A stretch of 64,000 bases of DNA from Selaginella tamariscina (lineage: Eukaryota; Streptophyta; Lycopodiopsida; Selaginellales; Selaginellaceae), in assembly GCA_003024785.1 (NCBI GenBank), contig PUQB01000046.1:784889-848888 (forward strand), written 5' to 3'. The notes under the pieces were generated by a model. That model worked only from the letters and a program-made list of their open reading frames with translations. It was not told the origin of the DNA and did no database searches. Positions 24,701 to 36,839 of this stretch are shown here, piece by piece. How positions within the stretch are numbered: position 1 is the stretch's first letter; each line of letters opens with the position of its first letter. The position numbers and the translations under genes are program-made.

Positions 24701-26579
24701 TCTATCACAAGTTGGAGAAGACAAGTTGCTTCATCCTGTAGCTTTTCACTCTCGTAAGTTCCTTTCGGCGGAGATCAATTACGAGATTCATGACAAGGAA
24801 CTCAAGGCCATTGTGGATTCGTTCGAGGAGTGGCGGCATTTCCTGGAAGGTGCTGCGCATCTTATACAAGAGTATTTTCAAACGGCTCGAGTTCTCAGTC
24901 GGCGACAGGCTAGGTGGGCGAAGTTTTTTATCACGTTTTGATTTCGTCATCATTTACAGGCTTGATTTTCGAAATGGCAAGGCAGATGCATTATCTAGGC
25001 ACTCTTACCTTGCACCAACCCCGGACGATCCTGCATATGATTGTCAAAAGCAAGTGTTGTTGGGTCCTGATTTACTTTGGCTTGCAGCACTACAAATTCA
25101 TCAGGCTCCAGCAGATTCCACACTCCTATAGGACATCCGTTTGCAGTTGGCTACAGATGACTTGGCAAGGAATGTGTTTTCACATATTAGTCCTGACATC
25201 GCAAGTTCCTCTTCTTCCAGTTCCCGTACAGACTACAAGTTGTTTGCCATACACGATGGATTCCTGTATCGGGAAGGTCTCATGTACGTTCATGTTGGTG
25301 TTTGCAAGACTTGTGTAATGCAGGATTGTCATGATACCCCGGCTACAAGACATTTTGGTGTGGCCAAGACAGTTGAGTTGGTGACTCGCAACTATTGGTG
25401 GCCTAGGTTGCGAGGTTTTTGTGGACAAATTTGTACGGAGTTGTGACACCTGCAATAGGTTGAAGATGCCTCATCACGCACCCTCTAGTCTTCTTCGTCC
25501 TCTTCCTGTTCCTTCTGCTCTTTGGAAATCCATTTTTATGGATTTTCTCACAGATTTTTCCTCGTGGATTTGATGCAGTTCTTGTGGTGGTTGACCGTTT
25601 CATCAAACAGTCTCATTTCCTACCATGTCACAAGACTGCTACAGGCCAGACAACCACTGAGTTAGTATTCCGACACCATGGTCTTCCTGAGAGCATTGTT
25701 TCTGATCGAGGCCCACAATTCATGTCGAAGTTTTGGCGAGAACTTCTCCGGAGTCTACATGTTAAAACGGATCTTTTTTCAGGATACCATCCACAAACTG
25801 ATGGGCAGTCAAAACACACGATTCAGACCTTGGAGCAATATTTTCGCTGCTTCATCAGTTACCAACAGGACAACTGGTTGGACCTTCTTCCAATGGCGGA
25901 GTTTGTTTACAAAACTTCGTTCACGTATCTACAGGCCAAACACCTTTCTTTGCTCTTACAGGCTACCATCCATGTTTTGATTTTGCTCCTTCTGCTTCTA
26001 CTTCTTCCGCTCCTACAATACAGGATTGTCTCCAGCATCTTTGTCAGGTACATGAGGATTTTCGAGTTCATCTTCAGTAGGCACAGGAACGGTACAAGCG
26101 TCATACTGATGCTCATCGTCAACCGACACCTGCATACAAGATTGGTGATCTCGTGTGGCTTCTTCGTCGGCATATGTGCACCAACAGGCCTTCTTCTAAG
26201 TTGGATTTTCAACAATTGGGCCCTTACAGGATTGCAGTTGAGGTTAATTTGTAGCTTTCCGACTCGAGTTACCATCTACAGTGAAACTTCATCCTGTGTT
26301 TCACACCTCTTTATTGGAGCCGTATCATCCTTCTTCTCTTCCTGGTCGTGCTTCTTCTCCTTCCCCTCTTGTGGTCATTGACGATGAACCTGAGTACGAA
26401 GTTGCAGCCATCCTTGATTCTCATCTTCATCGCTGTCAACTTCAATACTTGGTGGATTGGAAAGGTTATTTGCTTACCGATCGCACTTGGGAACCTGCAT
26501 ACAACTTACTCCATGCTTCTTCCAAAGTTGCTGCTTTCCATCGGCATTATCATGCTAAACCAAGTCCCAAGACTCATGG
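21793..26579 (+). pseudogene. gag-pol of element B, continuing after insertion A
   Basis: Resumes exactly at the gag codons interrupted at 15544. gag (to about 22445) has a stop at 22093 and another at 22441. The CCHC knuckle (CLYCGEAGHKAVEC) is near 22597. The protease LLDTGANACF is near 22755, with a stop at 22868. The RT (about 23770-24290) includes [25 protein letters not shown] and YLDD. RNase H is near 24660, integrase about 25330-25960, and a chromodomain (YLVDWKGY) near 26440. The coding end is cut by element C at 26579. Numerous indels and stops show that this is older than A. Confidence 0.85.
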
Positions 26580-27257
26580 TGTCAAGCCACGATCCAGGAA
26601 ATAGGAAGTGAGCAGGATTCCAAGAATAGGAAGGCTTGACTCAGGAGCAGGATAGGAAACAAGACATGAACTAGGAACTCAGGAGTAGGACAAGGAGCAG
26701 GATAGGAACTGGAGCAGGATAGCAGGACAAGGAAGGGAACTGGAGCAGGATAGCAGGACAAGGAGCAGGATAGGAACCGGAGTAGGATAAGGACAAGGAG
26801 CAGGATAGGAACCGGAACAGGATAGCAGAACAGGGAGCAGGATAGGAACTGGAGCAGGATAGCAGGACAAGGAGCAGGATAGGAACCGGAAGCAAAACAA
26901 AGCACAAGGCGAGCAAGACAAGAACAAGACAAGAATAAGGAACAAGAATGATCATAAAATGACTGGTGTTGATAGTAACTGATTGTACAACAATTAGGTC
27001 GGAGCTTTTATGCTCACAACTCCAAGCTAATCTAGTCGTGAGTCTAATCTAGTCATGAGCTAAGAATAGTGTCCCTTATCCCCTAGGCATATCCTGTAGC
27101 ATATCCTATAGGCATATCTTATAGGAATATCCTAGGTTATCCTGGGAATATCTGCAGGCATATCCTGTAACCCGTATCCTGTATCCAAAAACATGCATCC
27201 TATTCCTGTATTCGAATCCTGTATCCTGCATCATGTATCTTGTATCGGGTTGTGACA
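26580..27257 (-). repeat. 3' LTR of element C with 30-40 bp internal tandem repeats
   Basis: 678 bp, TG...CA bounded. About 26680-26890 is a tandem array built on GGAGCAGGATAGCAGGACAA and AGGAACCGGAG. It is longer than the LTRs of A and B because this array is expanded. Confidence 0.85.
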
Positions 27258-27267
27258 GCACCTCCTC

Positions 27268-28780
27268 CCTAAGGACGAGTTCCACGAGTCTTAGGACCTG
27301 GTTTAGCAGGATAAAGCCGATGGAAGGCAGCAACTTTGGAAGAAGCATGGAGTAAGTTGGATGCAGGTTCCCAAGTGCGATCGATAGGCAAATAACCTTT
27401 CCAATCCACCAAGTATTGAAGTTGGCAGCGATGAAGACGAGAAAGGATGGCTGCAACTTCGTACTCAGGTTCACCAACAATGACCACAGGAGGGGAGGAG
27501 AAGAAGCACGACCAGGAAGAGAAGAAGGATGATACAGCTCCAACAAGGAGGTGTGAAACACAGGATGAAGTTTCACCATGGATGGTAACTCGAGTCGGAA
27601 AGCTACAAGATTTACCTCCGCCACGATCCTGTAAGGGCCCAATCGTTGAAAATCCAACTTAGAAGAAGGCCTGTTGGTGCGAATGTGTCGACGAAGAAGC
27701 CACACAAGATCACCAATCTTGTATGCAGGTGCCGGCTGACGGTGAGCATCAGCATGATGCTTGTACCGTTCCTGTGCCTGTTGAAGGTGAACCTGGAGAT
27801 CATCCTGTACCTGCCGAAGATGCTGAAGACGATCCTGTACTGCAGGAGCTGAAGACGATCCTGTACTGCGGGAGCGGAAGGGAGCAGGAGGAGCAAAGTC
27901 AAAACGTGGATGGTGGCCTGTAAGAGCAAAGAAAGGTGTCTGTCCTGTAGATGCGTGAACGGAGTTGTTGTAGGAGAAGATCCAACCAGTTGTCCTGCTG
28001 GTAACTGATGAAGCAAACGAAGAAACTGTTTCCAAGGTCTGAATTGTGCATTCAGACTGCCCATCGGTTGTGGTGATATCCTGAAGAAAGATCCGCTGTA
28101 ACCTATAGACTCCGAAGAAGCTCTCGCCAAAACTTCGACATGAATTGTGGACCTCGATCGGAAACAATGCTCTCAGGAAGACCATGATGTCGGAACACCT
28201 CACGGATCACCAACTCGGCAGTTGTCTGACCTGTAGCTGTCTTGTTGCAGGGTAGGAAATGAGCCTTCTTGGTGAAACGGTCAACCACCACAAGAACTGC
28301 ATCGAATCCACGAGAAGGAGGAAGATCTGTGAGGAAATCCATAGAAATGGATCTCCAAGGAGCAGAAGGAACAGGAAGAGGACAAAGAAGACCAGAAGGT
28401 GCATGACGAGGCATCTTCGACCTGTTGCAGGTGTCACAACTCCGTACAAACCTTTCCACAAAACCTCGCAACCCAGGCCACCAATAGTTGCGAGTCACCA
28501 ACTCAACTGTCTTGGCCACACCGAAATGTCCTGTAGCCGGGGTATCATGATAATCCTGTACCACACGAGTCCTGCAAACACCAACAGGAACGTACAGGAG
28601 ACCTTCCCGGTACAGGAGTCCGTCCTGTATGGCAAACAGCGTGTAGTCTGAACGGGAACTGGAGGAAGAGGAACTTGCAATGTCAGGATGAATGTGTGAG
28701 AAACACATTTTTGCCAAGTCGTCTGTAGCCAACTGCGAACGGATGTCCTATAGGAGTGTTGAATTTGCTGGAGCCTGATG
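27268..28780 (-). pseudogene. Element C: integrase and chromodomain
   Basis: Reads right to left from about 28780: [11 protein letters not shown] linker, zinc-binding [20 protein letters not shown] (about 28540-28480), [15 protein letters not shown], then SDRGPQFMSKFWREL near 28150, then further integrase C-terminal sequence and a chromodomain (YLVDWKGYLP, near 27400). A frame change occurs near 28100. The N-terminal edge at about 28780 is the deletion junction: the Pro/Ser linker of the protease region joins directly to [11 protein letters not shown], which in element A lies about 1.7 kb further on. Confidence 0.82.
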
Positions 28781-28789
28781 AACATGTAG

Positions 28790-30476
28790 TGTTGATGAAT
28801 GGAAAAGAGGTGAAACCTGTCGAGGAGGAACCTTCGGCACTGATACAGGATTGGAAGAACCTTGTACAGGAATCCGCGAACTTACAGGAATGGAGAAAGC
28901 CTGCGGATGTGCTGAGGAACCAGCATGAGGTGGATCAGGAGTGGAGAGAGCCTTCGGATGTGCTGAGGAGCTGACATGAGGTGAATCCTGTCGAGGAGGA
29001 GTCTTCAACACTGATACAGGAACAGGCACAGTCAATCCTGTAGCTTGTACTGCCTCAGATACTAAGGATGTATCCTGCATGCAGGAAGTTACAGGATTGA
29101 TCCTGGCTGCCGGAGAGGAAAACGTGAGCGTCCTAGACCTCCAGTCGATCTGAGGATTTGCAACAAACGAACCATGGCATGCCCAAAATGATGGGAGTCG
29201 ACCGAGTCTTGATCAAGTTGAAGGAAATCAAACAGTTGAATGCGCCATGACTGCAAAAGAGAGGTTTGGTAGCATGGGTAACTGCGCCAGAAGCAATCAC
29301 ACGACCATCGGCCACCTCTACAGGAACTGCACGCTTCAACTTCACCACCGGAATGCCATGTTGAGTTGCAAAAGTGTCATCCATGAAACATGCATTTGCA
29401 CTAGTGTCTAACAAGGCAAACTCCTTGAGCTCTCGATCGTTGAGGCGAATGTGCATAGGAAACTTGAGTGATGAAATGGTATGAGCAACACCAATGGAGC
29501 CTGCACTTACGTCCAACTTTGTGGCTCCTAGACGGAGTGGACATTGAACTTCGGCTTCAACTTCGCACGTCTTGAACTTCTTGGCTTTAGCAGGACATTC
29601 CGCCACCTTGTGTCCTACTTCACCACAAACAAGCATAAGTTCTCACTACTACGGCGTTGCTTTTCCGCAGCTGAAAGTGGACCACGCTTGTATTTCTCAA
29701 CCTCCATAGGAACTACTCCAGAAGGTGGTGCAGGAACATGTACCACAGCTGCAGGATCGGCTTGCAGGAACTGCTGACGGGATTTTTCCCGATGACGCTC
29801 TAACAAACAGTTGTCGCAGCGAACAGCTTGTTGCATGATCTCCGTTAATGTTTGAGCATCCGGTAACGTAAGGAGAAGGTCCTTCACGTCATCCCTCAAC
29901 CCCAAACGGAAGTGTTCAATCAATGCAGTCTCGTCCCATGGAATGTTCGTGCAAAGTTGCTGAAATGCGGATGCATAAACGGAAACTGGTCGGGATCCTT
30001 GTGCGAGCTTCCGTAACTTCGTGCATGCAGAACGGTACTTATCAGGATCTCCAAAACATGCTTCAAAGGCAGCCACGAATCCTTCAAAGTCGTCCATCAA
30101 TGGGTCGTCACGCTCCAGTAAAGGAGTAACCCAAGCTAGTGGAGATCCAACCAGTAAGGATGCCAAAAGGCCAACCTTTTGTGCATCAGTCGAGTAGCGG
30201 CATGGTTGCATGCGGATCAAGAGACGGATTTGATTCAAGAAACCTTGGAAATCGGCACGATTGCCACTGAACTTGTCTGGCATGCTGATCTTTGACTCTG
30301 AAGAAAAGTTCGATGAAAAAGGAACCGATGCCTGAGAGAGAGCCTGCGCAGCAGCCTTAGAGGATGCATCAGCAGCTGCATGTGCCGCATGGGTGGAGCC
30401 TTGCAGATCGGTGACCACTTGGCGCAAAGTGGCCAGCTCATGTGTGCTCACGTTGAATCTGCTCAAAAACGGCCAT
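28790..30476 (-). pseudogene. Element C: gag and protease
   Basis: ATG at 30476. gag stays open to about 29640, the best preserved gag in the window, with SKISMPDKFSGNRADF and FEACFGDPDKYRSACT. A single-base loss inside the zinc knuckle (near 29632) shifts frame; the knuckle then reads VCGEVGHKVAEC. Protease continues with FALLDTSANACF near 29410, where the catalytic motif is DTS rather than the DTG of A and B. A Pro-rich linker follows to the deletion junction near 28785. Confidence 0.8.
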
Positions 30477-30569
30477 GATCTATGAAAGAAAAAAGGAGGA
30501 AAACGAAGGAGAATCAAGAAAAAAAAGTAGCTAGAAATCGGAAAGCTATAAAAGCAGTTACTATCAAAC

Positions 30570-31280
30570 TGTCAAGCCACGATCCAGGAAATAGGAAGTG
30601 AGCAGGATTCCAAGAATAGGAAGGCTTGACTCAGGAGCAGGATAGGAAACAAGACAGGAACTAGGAACTCAGGAGTAGGACAAGGAGCAGGATAGGAACT
30701 GGAGCAGGATAGCAGGACAAGGAGCAGGATAGGAATTGGAGCAGGATAGCAGGACAAGGAGCAGGATAGGAACCGGAGTAGGATAGCAGGATAAGGAGCA
30801 GGATAGGAACCGGAACAAGATAGCAGAACAGGGAGCAGGATAGGAACTTGAGCAGGATAGCAGGAAAAGGAGCAGGATAGGAACCGGAAGCAAACAAGAG
30901 CACAAGGCGAGCAAGACAAGAACAAGACAAGAACAAGGAACAAGAATGATCATAGAATGACTGGTGTTGATAGTAACTGATTGTACAATAATTAGGTCGG
31001 AGCTTTTATGCTCACAACTCCAAGCTAATCTAGTCGTGAGTCTAATCTAGTCGTGAGTCTAATCTAATCGTGAGCTAAGAATAGTGTCCCTTATCCCCTA
31101 GGCATATCCTGTAGCATATCCTATAGGCATATCCTATAGGAATATCCTATAGGTATATCCTGTAGGAATATCCTGCAGGCATATCCTGTAACCCGTATCC
31201 TGTATCCGAAAACCTGCATCCTGTATCCTGTATTCGGAATCCTGTATCCTGCATCTTGTATCTTGTATTGGGTTGTGACA
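30570..31280 (-). repeat. 5' LTR of element C
   Basis: 711 bp, same family and same expanded tandem array (about 30680-30890) as the 3' LTR. It contains the reverse complement of CAGTTACTATCAA at 30967-30979. The flanking target duplication CATGG follows at 31281. Confidence 0.85.
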
Positions 31281-31309
31281 CATGGAATTCATCCTTAGGG
31301 AGGAGGTGC

Positions 31310-31886
31310 TGTCACGACTCGATACAGTATGCAAAATACAAGATACGGGTTATAAGATATGCTTATAGGATATACCTACAGGATATACCTGCAGGATATT
31401 CCTACAGGATATGCCTACAGGATATACCTATAGGATATGCCTGCAGAATATTCCTACAGGATATGCCTGTAGGATATATACTACAGATATGCTTAGAGGA
31501 TAAGGGTCACTATTTTTAGCTCATGACCAGATTAGCTTGAAGTTGTGAGTATAAAAGCTCCGACATAATTGTTGTACAATCAGTTACTATCAACACTAAT
31601 CTTTCTACGATTAATCTTGTCTTGTCTTGCTCCTTGCCTCCTACTCTTGTCTTGTTCCTGGTTCCTAGTTCCCGTCATGCTCTCTGTCCTGTTCCTTGTC
31701 ATGCTTCTGAGTCAAGCTTCTTTATTCTCGGAACCCTGCTCACTTCCTTGTGACTTGATAGTTCTTAATTCTTGTCTTGCTCTTGAGTCAAGCCTCCTTG
31801 CTCTTGGATCGTGCCTTAACGTCTTATTCCTAGTTCTTGTCCTGCTCTTGAGTCAAACCTCCTTGCTCTTGGATCGTGGCTTGACA
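31310..31886 (+). repeat. LTR shared by element B (3') and element D (5')
   Basis: Starts TGTCACGACTCGATA and ends GGCTTGACA. It is preceded by B's polypurine tract and followed by a leader with primer-binding site TTGATAGTAACT (31889-31900), complementary to 31581-31593. Within it the GAGTCAAGCC-TCCTTGCTCTTGGATCG unit is duplicated (about 31775-31880). Confidence 0.82.
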
Positions 31887-33332
31887 GTTTGATAGTAACT
31901 AATTTCTTAACTCCCCGATTTCCAGTTATTTTTTTTTCCTTAGCTTTTCTCCCTTGTTTTCCTCTTTTCTTTCATAGATCATGGCAGATTTTGAGAAATT
32001 TCAACACGGCACATGCAGCTGTTGATGCATCCTCCAAGGCTGTTGCACAAGTTTTCTCTCAAGCATCCGTGGTTTCTTCTCTGTCGAACTCTTATTCAAA
32101 GCCAAAGATTAACATGCTAGAGAAGTTTAGTGGCAATCACGCCAATTTCTAGGGTTTCATGAATCAGATCAGGCTTTTGATTTGCATGCAACCACGTCGC
32201 TACTCGAATGATGCACAAAAGGTTGGCCTTTTGGCATCCTTGGGTTGCCCCTTTGCTGAAGTGTGACGACCCATTGATGGAAGACTTTGAAGGATTCATG
32301 GCTGCCTTTGAAGCCTGCTTTGGAGATTCTGATAAGTACCGTCTATATGCATGAAGTTAAGGAAGCTCACACAAGGTTTTCGACCAGCTTTCGTCTATGC
32401 ATCCGAATTTTAGCAACTTTGCACAAACATTTCATGGGACGAGACTGCATTGATCGAACACTTCTGTTTTGGGTTGAGGGATGACGTGAAGGACCTTCTT
32501 CTTACATTACCGGATGCTCAAACCTTAGCGAAGATCATGCAACATGCCATTCGCTATGACAACCATTTGTTCAAGCGTCGTCAGAAAAAATCCTGTCAGC
32601 AGTTCCTGCAAGCCAATCCTGTAGCTGTAGCACATGTTCCTAAGACACCTTCTAAAGTAGTTCCTATGGAGGTTGACAAATACAAGTGTGGCCCACTTTC
32701 AGCTGCTGAGAAGCAACGTCATCGCAGTGAGAATTTATGTTTATATTGTGGTGAAGCAGGTCACAAGGTGGCAAAATGTCTTATTAAAGCCAGGAAGTTC
32801 AAAACGCATGAAGTTGAAGCTGAAGTTCAATCGGAAAACTTCATTGTCCACTTCGTCTAGGAGCCGCAAAGTTGGACGTAGGTGCAAGCTTCATTGGTGT
32901 TGCTCACACCATTTCATCACTCAAGTTTTCTGTACACATTTGCCTAAATAATTGAGAGCTCAAGGAGTTTGCCCTGTTAGACACTGGTGCAAATGCATGC
33001 TTCATATGACACTTTTGCAACTCATTATGGCATTCCGGTGGTGAAGTTGAAGAGTGTAGTTCTTGTAGAGGTTGCAGATGGTCGTCTAATTACTTCTGGC
33101 GTAGTTACCCATGTTACCACACTTTTCTCTTACACTCATGGCGCATTCAACTGTTCGATTTTCTTCAACTTGATCAAGACTCGAACGACTCTTATCATTT
33201 TGGGCATGCCATGGTTCGTGGTTGCAAATCCTCAGATTGATTGGAGGTCCAGGACCAGGATTAATTTTGTACCTTCCTGCGTGCAAGATATAACTTTAGT
33301 GTCTGAGGCAGCACAAGCTATTACTGAACCCG
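31887..33332 (+). pseudogene. Element D: truncated gag-protease of the same chromovirus family
   Basis: ATG at 31981 (MADFEKFQH) then a deletion joins directly to the Ala-rich region. Capsid-like pieces (INMLEKFSGNHANF; FEACFGDSDKYR) and a CCHC knuckle (CLYCGEAGHKVAKC, near 32735) are present. The protease motif LLDTGANAC is near 32975. Stops and shifts lie near 32153, 32345, 32860 and 33004. The sequence ends abruptly at about 33332, where it meets unrelated sequence. No 3' LTR is present. Confidence 0.8.
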
Positions 33333-33336
33333 ATAT

Positions 33337-33938
33337 TGAATCTTGACATAAGTCAAAAACTCAAAGGACATTGTCACGTTTTCAATCATGTGTTACCCCA
33401 ATTTCATACACCTTAAAGAAAAAGAAAAATTTCAATAATGTGTAAACTTAGCATATCATATAATCCACTTCATAAGACTTAGTTTGTAAGCCAGAACAGC
33501 CATGTCTTATGGAAGTATATGGTAAAGTAATCTAGCATACAACTTGGAAGTTGCCATCCAAGTGCTACCTTTAACATTGGAGTCCATAACCTACACCCAC
33601 TTACCAAGCAAATGTTCTTTGAAAAGTTATAGATCTTAGGATCCACTCTCCATGCAAAATTCAGATGTTAACCAAAAGTGATAAAGTACTTTAAGAATTT
33701 AAAACTAACTAAACTTTAAAACACACTACACTTTAGGCAATCCTACTGACCACAGAGAATACGCTCCGATACCAATTGTCACAACCTTTCCCTCTTCCCT
33801 TATGCTAACTAGGCAAAGGGCCAATTGGTGTTTATAAGAGGCCCCTAGTCGTGATAACCCAAGTCTGCTTGAGTCTTTTGCCCACATATCCTACAATCTT
33901 TACCCAGGTAGTCAACCCACTAAGTTAAAACTATGACA
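33337..33938 (-). mobile_element. Partial short-LTR retroelement (TRIM/LARD-like): leader, PBS and LTR
   Basis: 33777-33938 is a 162-bp LTR-like block (TGTCACAACC...CTATGACA). Adjacent at 33763-33774 is the reverse complement of TGGTATCGGAGC, a one-mismatch version of the initiator-tRNA-Met primer-binding site. About 33337-33750 is a noncoding leader that recurs inverted at 60200-60640. The same LTR recurs at 63433-63603. The element is cut where it meets chromovirus D. Confidence 0.65.
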
Positions 33939-34239
33939 GTTGTCGTATGGAAACATATGTAGTGATAAGCTCCTAACGTCATATGATTCAATCCAATAAG
34001 AGAGCAGGCTCTTTCAATGGACGACTTGCACTTAAGGTTAGTATATTTTTCGCACAGTCTCTCTTAAATATAAATGTAAACTATATAATAAAGCTATACT
34101 TAATATATGGAATCCCTATATGCCTAGTTGTAACTGTCTACACATAACATGTAAAACACATGTTATATGCATTTTATAAATTATATACATTAAAAAATCC
34201 ATTAAAATGTATAAACTTTAACATTGTTCTTGTAGGAGT

Positions 34240-36480
34240 GCAATTTCGCTACTGCACATGACATAATGAAATTTAATACAAAGATCATTCGGGAGGAGGC
34301 ATTTCGCACCTTTCCAATGTACAAGATCTAAGAATTGTACGTACATGTGTAAATGTATGAAATATACCAGGATTTATATTGTAATGTATTTATTAAGAAG
34401 TTATTGAATAGCTCTAAGAAACAAAAAGGAAAAATCCATATAATGGAGAAGGTAATTAATAATAATTATGAGTTTCATTATTAAATAAAAAGCACTCCTT
34501 CATGCCCTTAGTCATCTTCTACATTGAGTATGCTAAATGATTTAAGTATGGACCTTCAATTGACACACTTTGTCACAGAAGCATGTCCATCTTTGACGTG
34601 TTGATGTTGATTTATACTTATACTAATGACTTACATATAATATATATATAGATGAAGTTAAGCTTTATTATGTATATAATAATGTTATTTATTTATAAAA
34701 GATATAAAATTATAATATTATATATATTATAATCTATATGAGCAATGTATCATGCACCATATATTCTGCTTATTTATTGTAATAAGTATATATTAACCTT
34801 AAATAAAGAAAGGCATGTTAATAAAATACATTCTTTTGCATTTAAGCGTGTTTTCTTGCAGGAGATAATATGGCATCCTGAATGCCTCATTACCAGCACA
34901 TAACATGACCAAGGCTTTGCAGAAGCTTGAGACAGTGATGATGATTCTACATTGATTGTAAAGAAGCGACACATGAATAATTTTGAATTGAACACACAAA
35001 CCACTGGTGATGAATTAGAGGAAGAAAGCCAAAGAAGACAAGGGGCTAAGGTGTGGGGCACATGGAAGAAGACCATTGTTGTGTTCTCCATACAAAGTGA
35101 TAACGTGAGTTAGAATTAGTCGTGTGCACGTTTTAATATTATATCATTACAAAAATCAGCTACATCAGACATGGCTAATACAAGCGGAAGCTTTGTAGAA
35201 CCAATGACCCCTCATGGAATACAAGGGTCTCAAAAGGTATAAATAAATTAACATACATTAATTAGTTATCTAATATGCAAAATTTGTAAAGTACCAACAA
35301 CATGCTTGCCAAAGGAATACAAGTTCTTCCAACTTTCCATAAGAAGGCTTATCAAGTAAGGAATAGTGATAATCAGAATAACTAATGATAAATGTGTAAT
35401 GCAGAAGAAGGCAAACACTGTTGGCGCCCATACCAAGCTTCCTTCTCAAACATCTATCAAAACAACCTTGTCAAGAAAGCGAAGTTTGCCTCTTAATTCA
35501 ACAAATGACCAACTAGATGATGCAACAAACAAAGAAACCAGGTCTAAAAGCAAGTTCTTGGAAGAATTAGAGGCTTTACAAGTATGTTATGTTTTAAGTG
35601 TTTATTCTATCCAGACTCACATGCCTTTTAAATAGGGTGGTTTTCATATATCTGATGAGGTTTACCTCATGAACTCAGAGCTTGGAATTGTAGCTTCAGG
35701 TATTGTAGTGGAACCGGACGAAGCACTTGCAAAAGTGATGGCTAATTTGAAGGCCAAGAACCAATTAATATTCCCTATTTCCATTGATTGTATAAAACCC
35801 GATTATGAGGCTATGGAACTAAATTACAGCCATAGTTCATCCTTGGAGACATTGAAGGATGCAATGGAAGAAGGGGCGTCTGTGTTGTGGCTAGTGGATG
35901 GTCTGCATTAAAAAAAGATTTGTGAAGCCAAAGGTAATAAATAAACATAAAGGTAATAGCATCAAGAAGGAACAAGTACTAAAGAAGTGGAGTTGTATAA
36001 GGTCAGATATTTATATGCTCTAAATCATCTACCTTTTATAACACTTCTATTGTGTTAATGCAGTTGCCAAGGGACTGGAAGGATATGCTTAAGAAGCGAC
36101 CCATTTAGGACATCAAGAAAGTGACAAGCATTTTGTTAGGTAAGCTCTAGATATCACAAGATAGCATATCTTATACTTATAGTCAATGCACTCATGTAGC
36201 ACCCCAAAGTATGCTCGTGTCAAATGTGAAAATGCTTGCAGTTGAGCTAGACTAATTTAGGCCCAACATGTTTGCAATAGTTCATAATGCAAAGAAAGAT
36301 GAAGTTATAAGATAGTTTGTAGAGGTTGCTATTGATTATAATCTAGTACAGATCCACAAGTCCAACTGGTCACAAAGAAGAAATTGTGTCACTGGCATAA
36401 ATGCACAAAGGAAGGCATGGAAAGAGAAAGTCACAACACCTTCTATGACATAGATTGAAGTTTGCTGTATGGAGTTTTAT
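34240..36480 (+). pseudogene. Plant CACTA (En/Spm) accessory ORF, decayed
   Basis: Several short frames: 35366-35635 is basic, Ser/Thr-rich (TTLSRKRSLPLNSTNDQLDD ... SKSKFLEELEALQ). 35640-35911 encodes LGIVASGIVVEPDEAL and then SSSLETLKDAMEEGASVLWL. The latter fits the conserved C-terminal module of plant En/Spm accessory proteins, in which a VA.G.V segment is followed by a TL.DA.G..V.WP block. No terminal inverted repeats were seen. 33940-34240 and much of the rest is AT-rich. Assignment is moderate; the copy is clearly dead. Confidence 0.4.
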
Positions 36481-36839
36481 AGTTGAGTGTAGTGACGTAG
36501 TAATAGTTGGTTTTTATGTTGTTATATTAGCATATCATAATGAAAATTATTGTAGAAAAGGTTCTATATATGTGCTGTGTGTAAAAATTGAATGACCAGC
36601 AGAGTGAAAAATGAACATCACTTTTCTCTAAAGTCATTTATAAATGAATATTCATTTCCCAACATTAAGACTCATCAAAACTAAGGTGTATAACAAATAT
36701 CTTTTTTACTTATAAGACTATCTAGCACAAGTGAATATCTATATAAGGACCGGATTGGAACACTTACATGAGTGTTCACTTCAGACCCTTACTTTAACCA
36801 TGAAATCAGGGTCTAAGTGAATATCTACCACAATTTCAG

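Larger units (their letters stand above)
26580..31280 (-). mobile_element. Chromovirus element C, inverted, internally deleted, nested in B
   Basis: Minus-strand element with LTRs 26580-27257 (3') and 30570-31280 (5') and target duplication CATGG at 26575-26579 and 31281-31285. The primer-binding site lies at 30555-30567 and its complement, the R start, at 30967-30979 in the 5' LTR. gag, protease and linker are followed directly by the end of the RNase H/integrase region: reverse transcriptase and most of RNase H are missing. C would need enzymes from a relative to move. Confidence 0.88.
14794..31886 (+). mobile_element. Ty3/gypsy chromovirus element B (host of nested insertions A and C)
   Basis: B consists of a 5' LTR (14794-15392), leader and the first 56 bases of gag (15489-15544), interrupted by element A, then gag-pol from 21793 to 26579, interrupted by inverted element C, then the last ~30 bases with the polypurine tract (31281-31309) and a 3' LTR (31310-31886). 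Target duplications at the two breaks (CTAGC and CATGG) prove that A and C inserted into B. B's coding region has many stops and frameshifts, consistent with being oldest. Its 3' LTR runs directly into another internal region (D), so the LTR is shared. Confidence 0.85.

Noticed and set aside
26582-26955. Long minus-strand frames rich in Leu/Ser/Cys/Pro (also 30572-30953 and 15875-16213 plus)
   Set aside because: These are translations of the LTR tandem arrays; several frames are open at once and composition is purely repeat-driven. Not genes.
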